Below, piece after piece: positions 1 through 8,693 of a stretch of DNA of 64,000 nt. The notes beneath the pieces were generated by a model, which saw nothing but the letters and a program-made list of their open reading frames with translations, was not told the DNA's origin and did no database searches. The stretch's first letter is position 1. Each line of letters opens with the position of its first letter. The position numbers were made by a program, and so were the translations under genes. Source of the stretch: Vreelandella sp042466685 (GTDB lineage: Bacteria; Pseudomonadota; Gammaproteobacteria; Pseudomonadales; Halomonadaceae); contig NZ_CP170448.1 in assembly GCF_042466685.1 (NCBI RefSeq), forward strand, positions 2,232,001 to 2,296,000. Direction: 5' to 3'.

Positions 1-2
1 GT

Positions 3-272
3 CAGTATCGACAGCAAAAAATCAGTAAATCACTCTTTCTTGAGCGCTACAGGCGTGAGCTGAAGGCATGTCCTGACAAGCTACTGCCTTTAATGAGATT
101 CGCACGAGCGGGGCGAGTTACCCTACTAACCGCCGCTCGTGAAATTGAAGATTCCCACCTTCCAGTAATCAAAGAGCTGGCGCTATCAGCGCTCGAAGAG
201 GAAGACGCGAGTGATCGTGAATTTTGCTCATCTCCCTGCCTAGCACACACATTACCCACTTCTCAGCGTTAG
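3..272 (+). CDS. DUF488-family protein, C-terminal part (cut by window edge)
   Basis: An open frame enters from the left edge and ends at the TAG at 270-272. About 89 residues are visible, and the start lies outside the window. The segment reads LERYRRELK followed by ARAGRVTLLTAARE, which matches the C-terminal part of DUF488 proteins, where the usual form is 'RVTLLYAARD'. DUF488 is a small domain of unknown biochemical role. A second, complete DUF488 gene lies at 10200-10550, and each copy sits next to a Yip1-type membrane gene. Family call is confident; function is unknown. Confidence 0.75.
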   Translation, partial: QYRQQKISKSLFLERYRRELKACPDKLLPLMRFARAGRVTLLTAAREIEDSHLPVIKELALSALEEEDASDREFCSSPCLAHTLPTSQR

Positions 273-355
273 ACCGTTTGCTTCACGCGTCATTATTGGG
301 CTTGACGATGACTGGATTGATGCCCCTGTAGGCCAGTGCGCCTCATGTTAATGGC

Positions 356-922
356 TTAATAAGCCCAGATAACCGCAAACAATATACCCCACCCCAGAGC
401 ACTGGCAGCCATAATCGTGTAAGTGGCTGAGATCGTAGCAACATCAAATTCTTGATGCGTACAGAGGGCTTGTAAGCCGTGGTAAATCAAGCTGCAAGAG
501 ATGCCCAGCCCGCTAAGTATAACCACTACGTTGAAAAGTAAGCTGGGTACCAATAGTGCCAATGAAGCGACGAATAACGGTAGTGGTACAAGTGTGGCAA
601 GTAAATAGGCATCTTGATAGCTGATAGATAGCTCTTCAGTTCCATTGACTACAGCGTAGATTACCCAGCCGATAACGAAAAAACTCAATATCTCTGCCAG
701 GAAAATAATTGTCGTGATAAAACGCCACTCTCGGTCAGCAAAGCCCGCCATAAATGCATCGCCGTAATGGGTGCCCGCATAATAGAGCATTACTGGTGGC
801 AAGAGCGACATGGGTAACACCACCAGCCACGCTAGTAAAGGAATGGAGGGGGAAGATGCCTGTAACTCTTTCCAGCCTTCACGATGGGTGAATGGTAATT
901 TGAGAAAAGTGAGTGCTCTCAT
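356..922 (-). CDS. Yip1-family inner-membrane protein, copy 1
   Basis: The 188-residue protein has about five hydrophobic segments and matches the small bacterial Yip1/DUF1282 membrane family, whose function is not known. The ATG at 922 is preferred over the longer frame starting at 952 because AGGAGG lies seven bases before it. By hand count it is identical to the gene at 10620-11186 at about 129 of 188 positions without gaps, including the LPFTH start, GFADR(E/Q)WRFITTI and the WAY end. It is divergent from the marR gene at 1050. A perfect palindrome about 48 bases upstream of its start is shared in form and position with copy 2, which suggests common control. Confidence 0.75.
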   Translation of the reverse strand: MRALTFLKLPFTHREGWKELQASSPSIPLLAWLVVLPMSLLPPVMLYYAGTHYGDAFMAGFADREWRFITTIIFLAEILSFFVIGWVIYAVVNGTEELSISYQDAYLLATLVPLPLFVASLALLVPSLLFNVVVILSGLGISCSLIYHGLQALCTHQEFDVATISATYTIMAASALGWGILFAVIWAY

Positions 923-962
923 TGCAGATCCCTCCTGGGGGGATAATCTCAATGGCTGGTTG

Positions 963-977
963 TATCATAGTATGATA
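963..977. promoter_or_regulatory. 15-bp palindrome in Yip1/marR divergent promoter
   Basis: TATCATA-G-TATGATA is a perfect inverted repeat. Its centre at 970 lies 48 bases upstream of the Yip1 copy 1 start and 80 bases upstream of the marR start. A longer palindrome with the same TATCAT half lies at the same distance (51 bases) from Yip1 copy 2 (11228-11246). It is probably an operator; the adjacent MarR-type protein is the obvious candidate ligand, by inference only. Confidence 0.5.
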
Positions 978-1049
978 TTGTATTTTTTAAAGGCGCTATA
1001 AATTGGCCAATAAGTGATAGTTAAGTATGTGGTTAAGAGAAACGGAAAA

Positions 1050-1466
1050 ATGAGTAACCCCCAGACACTTGATAAAAGCGACTTTGAGCGGCTGTCGCAA
1101 TTTCGCTACCGGTTGCGTTGTTTTCTGCGCCATAGTGAAGATATCTGTCGCCGCTATGGGCTGACGCCCTTGCAGTATCAACTATTGCTACATCTTCGTG
1201 GTTTCCAGGGAAGAGACTGGGCGACGGTGGGGGAGCTTGCTGAGCGGCTTCAATCAAAACATCATGGGGTGGTGGCGCTAGTTGACCGCTGTGAGCAGCT
1301 ATCATTGGTTGTGCGGCGGCAAGGGCGTGAGGATCGCCGCCAAATAGAAGTGCATTTATTGGAAGAGGGCGTGAATCGAGTATCGCAAATCGCTGAAGCT
1401 CATCAACCTGAATTGCGTCATTTGCAGGAAGAGACGCCATTTCCTGGTTGGAATAAGTCCACTTAA
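1050..1466 (+). CDS. MarR-family transcriptional regulator
   Basis: The protein has 138 residues, typical of MarR dimers. A winged helix-turn-helix is recognisable: YGLTPLQYQLLLHL, then VGELAERLQSKHHGVVALVDR as recognition helix, and the wing VVRRQGREDRRQIEVHL containing the D-R-R signature. The ATG at 1050 is used because the longer frame from 1014 adds a tail lacking family features. It is transcribed away from the Yip1 gene, with a palindrome between them that it may bind. The ligand cannot be told from sequence. Confidence 0.85.
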   Translation: MSNPQTLDKSDFERLSQFRYRLRCFLRHSEDICRRYGLTPLQYQLLLHLRGFQGRDWATVGELAERLQSKHHGVVALVDRCEQLSLVVRRQGREDRRQIEVHLLEEGVNRVSQIAEAHQPELRHLQEETPFPGWNKST

Positions 1467-1623
1467 TGCAGAGCTTAAGAAGTGGGATATGGCCAATATA
1501 CATCGAAAGTCCTCATTAATAATGCTTGGTACGATTGGTGTTTAGCTCTTAAGTGCGGTGTGTGGCATTTAGTTGCTCTACTTCTATACTGTGAACTCCA
1601 ATTTATCGTTAAGGTATTGCACT

Positions 1624-1944
1624 ATGACAAAGCATGATTTGCCTTCTGGAGCCGGAGACGTTGCGAACCAGTATCCTGAGATATGGGAGGCTTATGCCGC
1701 TTTGGGCAAAGCCTGTGCTGAAGCTGGGCCGCTTGATGAACGTAGCCGACGCTTGATAAAACTCTCGCTGGCCATAGGGGCACGCTCTGAAGGGGCCGTT
1801 CACTCCCATGTGCGTCGTGCCTTGGAGGAGGGCGTGAGTGCCGAGGAGCTTAAACAAGTCGCCATGTTAGCGATTCCTACTACCGGATTTCCGACTGCAG
1901 TGGCGGCCTTAACCTGGATTGAGGACATAACGGATCCTGTTTAA
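1624..1944 (+). CDS. Carboxymuconolactone decarboxylase-like protein
   Basis: The 106-residue protein matches the small CMD/AhpD-like fold: ARSEGAVHSHVRRALEEG followed by EELKQVAMLAIPTTGFPTAVAAL. It lacks the CxxC pair of true AhpD peroxidase reductases, and a histidine (SHVRRAL) remains in the active helix. It is therefore probably not a classical AhpD; the reaction is unknown. The ATG at 1624 follows TAAGG about nine bases earlier and is preferred over the unsupported extension from 1573. It follows marR in the same direction and ends in a clear terminator. Confidence 0.75.
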   Translation: MTKHDLPSGAGDVANQYPEIWEAYAALGKACAEAGPLDERSRRLIKLSLAIGARSEGAVHSHVRRALEEGVSAEELKQVAMLAIPTTGFPTAVAALTWIEDITDPV

Positions 1945-1968
1945 GAGCGCTCTGAGGGCGCTCTTTTT
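1943..1968 (+). terminator. Rho-independent terminator after CMD-like gene
   Basis: AAGAGCGC and GCGCTCTT form an eight-pair stem overlapping the stop codon, with TTTTT directly after. It separates this plus-strand unit from the convergent nitrate-transport genes. Confidence 0.85.
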
Positions 1969-2036
1969 ATTCTAGAGGCACTGTCCGGATCCAATCGACG
2001 CGAACAGTGCCGTGACGCTACAGATGTGCCGACCGT

Positions 2037-3530
2037 TCAGTGCTTTGCACTCTGTAGTGCCTGCTCTTCGATATCTCTATCGACCGAAGAAACATAGTAC
2101 TCGTCGTCAAAAGCGCCCTCTGGCTCCTTGAGCCACACTAGGCAGATAACCCAACTGATGAAGGCGCCGGTCGCGATGATGTAGAAGAACTGCGACGGTG
2201 TGACAAACGTAAAGATGGTTAGGTAAACCACTGCGCCAACATTACCGTAGGCGCCGGCCATGCCCGAGATTTGCCCAGTGATGCGGCGCTTGATGGAGGG
2301 AATGATACCGAAGGTTGCTCCCTCAGCCCCTTGCACGAAAATCGAAGTGCCGATGGTCACCGCAATGGCCAGAATGAGCGGCCAACTCGAATTGAGCATG
2401 GCCATCAACAAGAACCCAACGCTAATGCCAAACATGTAGCATAGCATCACGAAACGACGGTTACCCATGCGGTCGGAAACCATGCCGCCCATGGGGCGCG
2501 CCACCAGATTGACGAAAGCGAACGATGCAGCAATCAGTCCGGCCGTCGCGGCATTCAGTCCCCAGGTCTGCTCAAAGAACATGGGCAGCATCGACACTAC
2601 CGCCAGTTCCGCGCCGAAGTTGGCAAAATAGGTGCTGTTAAGCGCCGCCACGCTGTTGAACGAGTACTTATCATCCTCCGGTACCCCCTTACGCAGGATC
2701 GGTAGATTGACTCTCAGGATCTGGACAATTTGATAGATGACGATCGTGATAATGGCTAGATAAGCGATAACGGCACCCGTAACCGATAAATAACCCATAT
2801 ACTGAATACGCCAGACCAGGATGGCGAGCACGCCGACCAGCGGTATCGTCCAGATGATCAGCTTGATCATATCGCCCCAGGAGCTCACTTCCATGGCAGC
2901 GGATTTGCGTGGCTTACGGTGAGCCTGGGCATCCGGGCCATCGGTAATCGCGAACCAGTAGTAAACACCGTAAGCGGCCATAACAATAGCGCTCTGGGCG
3001 ATTGCCCAGCGCCAGCCATCGGGGCCGCCGTACATGCTCAAGGCGATGGTCGGCAGCGACATGGCTGCTACGGCGGAGCCGAAGTTACCCCAGCCAGCGT
3101 AGAAGCCTTCGGCGAAGCCGATGTCCTTGGGCTTGAACCACAGCGCCGTCATGTGGATACCGACCACGAAGCTGGCGCCAATCGAGCTCAGTACCAGGCG
3201 CGCCACCAGCAGTTGCGTCATGCTGTTACCGAAAGCAAACGCCAGCGCCGGTAGCGACATAGTTACCATGAGCACCGAGAATACCCGTCGCGGGCCGAAC
3301 CGATCCAATGCCATGCCGACGATGATGCGCGCGGGAATGGTCAAGGCGACGTTGCAGATGGCGAACAGCTTGAGATCATCCGTGGTCAGCCAGTCGACGC
3401 TCTTGAGCATGCTCGATGCGAGCGGCGCCATGTTGAACCACACGTAAAAGGTTATAAAGAAGGCAATCCAGGTCAGGTGCAGGGCCCGAATCTCAGGGCT
3501 GCGAAACTTGAATACAGCGGAAACTTTCAT
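2037..3530 (-). CDS. narK: Nitrate/nitrite MFS transporter, NRT2/NasA-like NarK family
   Basis: The 497-residue, roughly 12-segment MFS protein belongs to the nitrate/nitrite porter family. Signs are the first helix ending FITFYVWFNMAPL, an arginine in helix 2 (LTIPARIIVG, the nitrate-binding arginine position), the MFS loop LDRFGPRR, and the glycine-rich nitrate signature YAGWGNFGSAVAA. A second arginine lies in LVARPMGG. The ATG at 3530 has AGGA upstream; the longer frame would use a TTG. It is the last gene of a minus-strand set narK-usp-narK. It should supply nitrate to NarG or exchange nitrate for nitrite; the transport mode cannot be read from sequence. Confidence 0.9.
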   Translation of the reverse strand: MKVSAVFKFRSPEIRALHLTWIAFFITFYVWFNMAPLASSMLKSVDWLTTDDLKLFAICNVALTIPARIIVGMALDRFGPRRVFSVLMVTMSLPALAFAFGNSMTQLLVARLVLSSIGASFVVGIHMTALWFKPKDIGFAEGFYAGWGNFGSAVAAMSLPTIALSMYGGPDGWRWAIAQSAIVMAAYGVYYWFAITDGPDAQAHRKPRKSAAMEVSSWGDMIKLIIWTIPLVGVLAILVWRIQYMGYLSVTGAVIAYLAIITIVIYQIVQILRVNLPILRKGVPEDDKYSFNSVAALNSTYFANFGAELAVVSMLPMFFEQTWGLNAATAGLIAASFAFVNLVARPMGGMVSDRMGNRRFVMLCYMFGISVGFLLMAMLNSSWPLILAIAVTIGTSIFVQGAEGATFGIIPSIKRRITGQISGMAGAYGNVGAVVYLTIFTFVTPSQFFYIIATGAFISWVICLVWLKEPEGAFDDEYYVSSVDRDIEEQALQSAKH

Positions 3531-3588
3531 GGTCGTATCGTCCTGTGTCCCAAAGGTGGTTTGTACCAAAAGGAGGGGTAGGGGCTGC

Positions 3589-4047
3589 TCAAGGGCTGGG
3601 TAGGATCAACAAGGGACACTCGGCGCGCCGGGCCAGGAACGAGCTGACGCTGCCGAAAGTCATGTAGTCGAGTTCATCAACAAAATAAGTTAACGACTTG
3701 GCGATGATGCCGCCGTCCGGCTGATGGCTATGGCGGGCAATGACCAGTAGGTCTGGCGAGAGTTTGCGAGTGGCCTGCAGCAACATCTTGCGCGCATCCC
3801 CTTCGGCTAGCAGCTGCTCGGCTTGGAAGCCCTCGCCGATGGCGAATGCCACACCCTCTTGAAGGTGCCGTTTAACCTCATCGTGCTCCTGCTGAAAAAG
3901 CGCCTCGTTGTTATCGGTAGCGTCGAGTGGATTCTCCACCACGCCGACCAGTACCAGTAGAGGTTGGTTACAGCGGAACATAGTGACGACCTGAGCGAGA
4001 GCCAACTTGGCGTTTCGCGAACCGTCATAGGCAATCATGATTTTCAT
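3589..4047 (-). CDS. Universal stress protein between two nitrate carriers
   Basis: The 152-residue protein begins MKIMIAYDGSRNAKLAL, the standard UspA opening, and ends GSVSSFLARRAECPLLIL, the standard last helix and strand. The middle has SPDLLVIARHSH where ATP-binding members carry a G-x2-G-x9-GS loop, and that loop is incomplete here. GGGAGGA precedes the ATG at 4047. It lies between two narK-type genes on the same strand with short gaps (about 60-70 bases), so it is probably co-transcribed with them. Usp genes are often induced with anaerobic respiration genes. Its role here is not known. Confidence 0.85.
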   Translation of the reverse strand: MKIMIAYDGSRNAKLALAQVVTMFRCNQPLLVLVGVVENPLDATDNNEALFQQEHDEVKRHLQEGVAFAIGEGFQAEQLLAEGDARKMLLQATRKLSPDLLVIARHSHQPDGGIIAKSLTYFVDELDYMTFGSVSSFLARRAECPLLILPSP

Positions 4048-4119
4048 GGTGTCCTCCCGCAGTGGGGTAGGGGGTGAAGACCCGAAGCTTGGCTCCGGGC
4101 ATAAAGAAGCAAGCCCTAT

Positions 4120-5712
4120 TTAGGGATTCTTAACGTAGGCACCTTTGCGCAGGTAGAACCACCAGTTGATGACCAGACAGATGGCGTAGAAGACCGCAAA
4201 GCCGTACATGGCAAGTTCCGGTGTACCGGCCTGGATTTGCTCGCCCATTACCCGCGGTGCGATGAAGGCGCCATAGGCAGCGACGGCTGAGGTCCAGCCA
4301 AGTACCGGGCCTTTCTGCTGCTGGTCGAAAATAACCCCGATACTGCGGAAGGTAGAGCCGTTGCCGATACCACTGGCGGCGAATAACACGATGAATAGCA
4401 GCAGGAATAGCCAGAAGAATTGATTAGGATCGGTGGCGTTATAGGCCTGCATCATCACGTAGCCGGTGGCGATGGAGGCGACCACCATGATCGCAGAGAT
4501 GATTTGGGTAACGATGGAGCCACCCACTTTGTCGGAGATCCATCCGCCCAACGGGCGGATTAGAGCACCTACGAAAGGGCCTATCCAGGCCCAGGTCAAG
4601 GCGCTAGGCGCCTCTGGATTGGCCACGCGAATCAGCGTGCCATCGGCAGTCGCTTCCATCATGTTGCCGAAGATGACGTTGATAGAGAGCGGCAGGGCTG
4701 CAGAGAAGCCGATAAAAGAGCCGAAGGTCAGAATGTAGAGGATGGTCATTGACCAAGTGTGCTTATTGGAAAATATTGCGAACTGCTTCTGGATATTGGG
4801 CTTGATGTCGCCGGGAATCAGGCGCAACAACACCAGGGTCAGAACGATGGTTAGCGGCAGGGCAATCCACATATTAAGCCAACCGAGCGCCAGCATACCG
4901 ATAACCGCGGTCACCATGCCGACGCCGTAGAGGCCCAATATTTTGCTGAAAGCAGCAAGCGAAGAACCAGGGTTGGGCGTAATAGTGCGAAGATTGTTCA
5001 TACCGAACCAACCGGCGAACGCTAATGGAACCAGGAATACAAGCCAGATAAAGCCAGCATTCTGGATCCAGGTATCGGTACCTGCTTCGATCCTGCCGAT
5101 CAAAGTACCGCTAGCGCTTTGCAGTTCCATCGGCGACCCGGCTATAGCGCCGAAAATGCCGACGGTCATTACCAGCGGGATGACAATTTGCATGGTCGTG
5201 ACGCCGAAATTACCCAGGCCTGCATTCATGCCCAGGGCGTAACCTTGCTGTTTGCTGGGATAAAAAGTGGAAATGTTGCTCATTGAACAAGCGAAGTTAC
5301 CGCCACCGATACCGGAAAGTAGTGCCAATGCCTGGAATACCCAGAACGGCGTGCCTGGGTTCATCAAGGCGATACCAGTGCCGGCAGCGGGGATCATCAA
5401 TAGCGCGGTGGTCAGGAAGATGGTGTTACGCCCGCCAGCGATGCGGATCATGAACGATGCTGGGATGCGCAGTGTGGCACCCGCTAGACCGGCAAGCGCC
5501 GTCAGTGAAAATAGCTGGTTAACCGTGAATGAAAAACCCAGGTTCTGCATCTGGGTGGTAATCATTCCCCACATCATCCAGACGGCGAATCCCATCAGCA
5601 GACTGGGAATGGATATCCATAGATTGCGGTTGGCAATGTGTTTGCCTTCCTGCTCCCAGAATTGGGCGTCTTCGACATCCCACTTCTCAATGTCGGCGTT
5701 TCTCTTACTCAT
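4120..5712 (-). CDS. narK: Nitrate/nitrite antiporter of the E. coli NarK type
   Basis: The 530-residue MFS carrier closely resembles E. coli NarK/NarU through its N-terminal half: DAQFWEQEGKHIANRNLWIS, then GATLRIPASFM (first substrate arginine), FPSKQQGYALGMNAGLGNFGV (nitrate signature), and ALIRPLGGWISDKVGG (second substrate arginine). It should exchange cytoplasmic nitrite for periplasmic nitrate. It is longer than E. coli NarK (about 463 residues) because of inserted loops, for example around residues 190-215. It is the first gene of narK-usp-narK. A hairpin containing a NarL heptamer pair lies about 100-130 bases upstream. Confidence 0.93.
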   Translation of the reverse strand: MSKRNADIEKWDVEDAQFWEQEGKHIANRNLWISIPSLLMGFAVWMMWGMITTQMQNLGFSFTVNQLFSLTALAGLAGATLRIPASFMIRIAGGRNTIFLTTALLMIPAAGTGIALMNPGTPFWVFQALALLSGIGGGNFACSMSNISTFYPSKQQGYALGMNAGLGNFGVTTMQIVIPLVMTVGIFGAIAGSPMELQSASGTLIGRIEAGTDTWIQNAGFIWLVFLVPLAFAGWFGMNNLRTITPNPGSSLAAFSKILGLYGVGMVTAVIGMLALGWLNMWIALPLTIVLTLVLLRLIPGDIKPNIQKQFAIFSNKHTWSMTILYILTFGSFIGFSAALPLSINVIFGNMMEATADGTLIRVANPEAPSALTWAWIGPFVGALIRPLGGWISDKVGGSIVTQIISAIMVVASIATGYVMMQAYNATDPNQFFWLFLLLFIVLFAASGIGNGSTFRSIGVIFDQQQKGPVLGWTSAVAAYGAFIAPRVMGEQIQAGTPELAMYGFAVFYAICLVINWWFYLRKGAYVKNP

Positions 5713-5808
5713 GGCGATTTCCCCTTGGCATCAAACCTATCTGCATCTAGCAGTTAGAAAGCAAGATACGCTTGAGGAAGAAGTTGGGGAATAGGTGGAA
5801 ATAGCATG

Positions 5809-5844
5809 AAAAACAGCGACATACCTCTTGAGAGGTAGTCGCTG
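5809..5844 (-). terminator. narL terminator overlapping a 7-2-7 NarL-type palindrome
   Basis: CAGCGAC-a-TACCTCT-TG-AGAGGTA-GTCGCTG forms a 14-pair stem with one bulged base. On the minus strand it is followed at once by five U (AAAAA at 5809-5813), so it is a good terminator for narXL. Its inner arms are two perfect NarL heptamers (TACYYMT) in the 7-2-7 arrangement, 109-124 bases upstream of the narK start. Both roles are possible. Confidence 0.75.
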
Positions 5845-5950
5845 AAAAGCCTGGATTCATTGATTTTAAAGAGAAAAAATCGGCAGGGGGTAAAGGCGGG
5901 TCAGAGCAAAAGTATTCTGGGAGTCTTTAGAGGTAACCACACAGAATCGA

Positions 5951-6619
5951 CTAGTGATCGATACCTTCCTGGACTGCCCAGACGGCGGCTTCGACACGGG
6001 AGCGTAAGTTGAGCTTTTTGAGCAGGTGCTTGACGTGAACCTTGACCGTGCCTTCGGTAATATCCAGCTTGCGTGCGATGAGCTTGTTGGAGAGCCCGCC
6101 AGCAAGCTGTTGCAGAATTTCACGTTCACGTTGGGTTAGGCTATGAATATCGGGAGTAGTGGGCGCATTACGTTGATTGCGCAGGGCTTCAGCGAGTAGG
6201 GCGGTCAGGCTTTCGCTGATCACCATGCGTCCCAAAGCAGCCTGACGCAGTTGGCGCACCATGTCTTCGGGCTCCATATCTTTTAACAGGTAACCGTCAG
6301 CACCGGTACGCAGTGCCGCGACAACGTCATCCTCATGGTCGGAAACAGTGAACATCACCACACGGCCGCTATAGTTAGCTTCCCGAAGGCGCCGTAAAGC
6401 TTCTAACCCATTGACACCCGGCATGTTTAAATCAAGTAACACCAAATCAGGCTCGAGCTTGAGTGCCAGAGCAATGCCCTCTTCGGGATCGCCCGTCTCG
6501 CCAACCAGTTCAAGGTCGTCTTCTAGCTCAAGCAGCTGAATCACACCACGCCGTAGTAGCGGATGGTCGTCGATAATCATCAGGCTGGCAGGTGTGTCTT
6601 TGGCAGTTGTCAGCGTCAT
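5951..6619 (-). CDS. narL: Nitrate response regulator NarL
   Basis: The 222-residue protein has a receiver domain (IIDDHPLLRRGV, phosphorylation Asp63 in LVLLDLNMPG, then FTVSDHEDDV and LLKDMEPED) and a LuxR-type helix-turn-helix (SLTQREREILQQLAGGLSNKLIARKL, then TEGTVKVHVKHLLKKL). The sequence is close to enterobacterial NarL. Its ATG overlaps the narX TAA by one base, so the two are translationally coupled. It should act on nar and narK promoters when nitrate is present. Confidence 0.95.
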   Translation of the reverse strand: MTLTTAKDTPASLMIIDDHPLLRRGVIQLLELEDDLELVGETGDPEEGIALALKLEPDLVLLDLNMPGVNGLEALRRLREANYSGRVVMFTVSDHEDDVVAALRTGADGYLLKDMEPEDMVRQLRQAALGRMVISESLTALLAEALRNQRNAPTTPDIHSLTQREREILQQLAGGLSNKLIARKLDITEGTVKVHVKHLLKKLNLRSRVEAAVWAVQEGIDH

Positions 6620-8517
6620 TAAGAAGTCCCTGTACCTAAGTGAGAGTTGGGGGCAACCGAAGCGGGCTGCTGCTGAATTAAGCGAGCGGTCAACGGAGTA
6701 AAGTCTACCTCAACACTGGCTCCCCCGGCGGGCCGATTGGTGATACTCAGTTCCCCATTCAGAGTGTTGGCCCTGTCGCGTATGATCACCAAACCGTAGT
6801 GCATTGGCGGCGAGCTATCGTCTTCCAGGCCGATACCGTCATCCTCAATACGCACTAGCAGGCGGGCGTCGGCGAAGCGTACTGTGACCCTAGCCCAATG
6901 GGCCTGGGCGTGTTTGTGGGTATTGGCCAGTGCCTCACGAATGATCTGCAGCACGTGAATTTCTTCATTGGGGTTAAGTAGGTAAGGCGGCACATCGTAG
7001 TCAAGCTCGACCGTTGCCTCCATACGCTGACTGAATTCCTCGACGGTTTGGCTCAGGGCAAATTGCAGCCCGGGCCCATCAAGTTTGAGTCGGAAAGTGG
7101 TGAGTAGCTCACGCAGTTGACGATAGGCGCTGTTCAAACCGGTACGTAGCTCATCAAATACTGCAGACTGCGCCTCTCGGGTGGCCTCTTTTTGCTGCAT
7201 GCGTTCGAGTCGAGCGACCTGCATCTTCAAGTAAGAGAGCGATTGCGCGAGAGAGTCGTGCAGTTCCCGCGCAATGATAGTTCGTTCGTTGATAAGCGTA
7301 ACGTGTTGCTGCTCCTCGATACGCCGCTGCAGGTACACCGCCGTGGCGAGCTGGTCGGCTAACATGGTGAGCAGCCGACGGGTGCTATCGTTGAGGCGCT
7401 CCTGGGGATACCACACTTCCAGGGTACCTAGCAGCGTATCGCCTACGCTAATCGGTAGCAGTAAGCACTGTGACTGGTTGTTGGACACCATCTCCAAGGG
7501 GCGAGGATCGATCAGGCAGGCGTGACACTCTTGGTCACGGCAATACTCTGGTCGGGTACGCGAGTGGGTTTCTAATACCGGCATTTTCCGTTGATCGAAA
7601 GGATCGTTTAGAGAAAGCCGTATCGGCCCGATATCCAGCAGCTTTTCCAGTTCGCGTAACATGGGCGCTGCGCTAGAGCAGAGATCATTACCTCCCCCAT
7701 ACAGCGAGCGGCTGGCATCGTGCATTACCTGCAGCGCCTGATTGCTGCGCTCAAGTTCCTGCTTCTTGCGCGAGACTTTGTCTTCCAGTGCGGCGTAGCT
7801 TGTTGCCAGCTCGGCAGACATCCTGTTAAAGGTATGGCCCAACAGAGCCAACTCGTCGCTGCCGCGGAGTTCGGAGCGTGGCTTGAAGTTACGCTGTGCC
7901 GCCTCGCGGGCAAGAACCATCAGTTGACGCAAAGGGACTACCAGATTGAAGCGAACATCGTAGAGGGCGATCGAGACCACTATAGCGATCAGTACCAAAA
8001 AGAGCACTTGCATCAACCCCAGCAGCCGCACCTTGGCCTCCGTGCTCTCTTCCAAATAGGTCACCAGCACTTCAATGTCATTGACCATCGCCACGATCAT
8101 CATTTCTAGCGTATCGAGGTCAAGCGCAGTGGCTGGGGACGGTGCCTCTAGTGCCGGACGAAGCGTGTGCTGCCAGTAGATCTGAAGCTTTTCCAGTTGA
8201 CGGCGGCGCTCGTGACGATCATCAGTGGGAATCGTTTGTTGAAGCGTTGTGCCATACAAACGCTGATCGAAGCTCGAAATCAGTCCTTCGAGCTGTTCTG
8301 CGCTTGTCTCCTCTGGAGCATACTCCTGGCGTTGCAATGCCCCCATGATTTGATAGGCATTCATGCGTAGTGAGCCAGCGACATTAATCGCGGCAGCATC
8401 GCCACGGCTGCTGTTAGACATTGCCATGGTCAGGGTGATGCTGATGAGTGCCATCCCGCTAATGGCAAGTAAGGACGCAATGATGCGAGCAACCAGGGAG
8501 CGCTGAAGTAATTTCAT
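6619..8517 (-). CDS. narX: Nitrate/nitrite sensor histidine kinase NarX
   Basis: The 632-residue inner-membrane kinase has TM segments near residues 10-33 and 165-188 flanking a periplasmic domain. The domain holds a P-box-like nitrate-binding stretch (INVAGSLRMNAYQI, residues 44-57). A HAMP domain follows (about 190-245), then a central module with a cysteine group (C326, C331, C334) as in NarX, the HisKA_3 box with His420 in RELHDSLAQSLSYLK, and an ATPase domain (EALANTHKHAQA, DDGIGL). The gene is directly upstream of and coupled to narL. An AGAGGTA NarL heptamer (8538-8544) lies just upstream, hinting at autoregulation. Confidence 0.95.
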   Translation of the reverse strand: MKLLQRSLVARIIASLLAISGMALISITLTMAMSNSSRGDAAAINVAGSLRMNAYQIMGALQRQEYAPEETSAEQLEGLISSFDQRLYGTTLQQTIPTDDRHERRRQLEKLQIYWQHTLRPALEAPSPATALDLDTLEMMIVAMVNDIEVLVTYLEESTEAKVRLLGLMQVLFLVLIAIVVSIALYDVRFNLVVPLRQLMVLAREAAQRNFKPRSELRGSDELALLGHTFNRMSAELATSYAALEDKVSRKKQELERSNQALQVMHDASRSLYGGGNDLCSSAAPMLRELEKLLDIGPIRLSLNDPFDQRKMPVLETHSRTRPEYCRDQECHACLIDPRPLEMVSNNQSQCLLLPISVGDTLLGTLEVWYPQERLNDSTRRLLTMLADQLATAVYLQRRIEEQQHVTLINERTIIARELHDSLAQSLSYLKMQVARLERMQQKEATREAQSAVFDELRTGLNSAYRQLRELLTTFRLKLDGPGLQFALSQTVEEFSQRMEATVELDYDVPPYLLNPNEEIHVLQIIREALANTHKHAQAHWARVTVRFADARLLVRIEDDGIGLEDDSSPPMHYGLVIIRDRANTLNGELSITNRPAGGASVEVDFTPLTARLIQQQPASVAPNSHLGTGTS

Positions 8518-8537
8518 GGCATTTCCGATAGCGCGGA

Positions 8538-8544
8538 AGAGGTA
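8538..8544. promoter_or_regulatory. NarL heptamer upstream of narX
   Basis: AGAGGTA is the reverse of TACCTCT, a perfect TACYYMT heptamer, 21 bases before the narX start. Single sites of seven bases occur by chance, so this is weak support for autoregulation of narXL. Confidence 0.35.
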
Positions 8545-8693
8545 AGGGAGTGTGGCACTGTCTGCGTTTCGATACGAGGGCTATTCCTTTGGGGTTAGCC
8601 GACCTACCTCCGATGTTTTTTGACCTACGCCCAGTATTTACAGACAATTCTTACATGTCTTCGGATGTCTTTATACCCTCGCTGGGAAACGCC

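Noticed and set aside
1009..1181. Reverse frames opposite marR
   Set aside because: Shadow frames; the forward MarR domain is complete and convincing.
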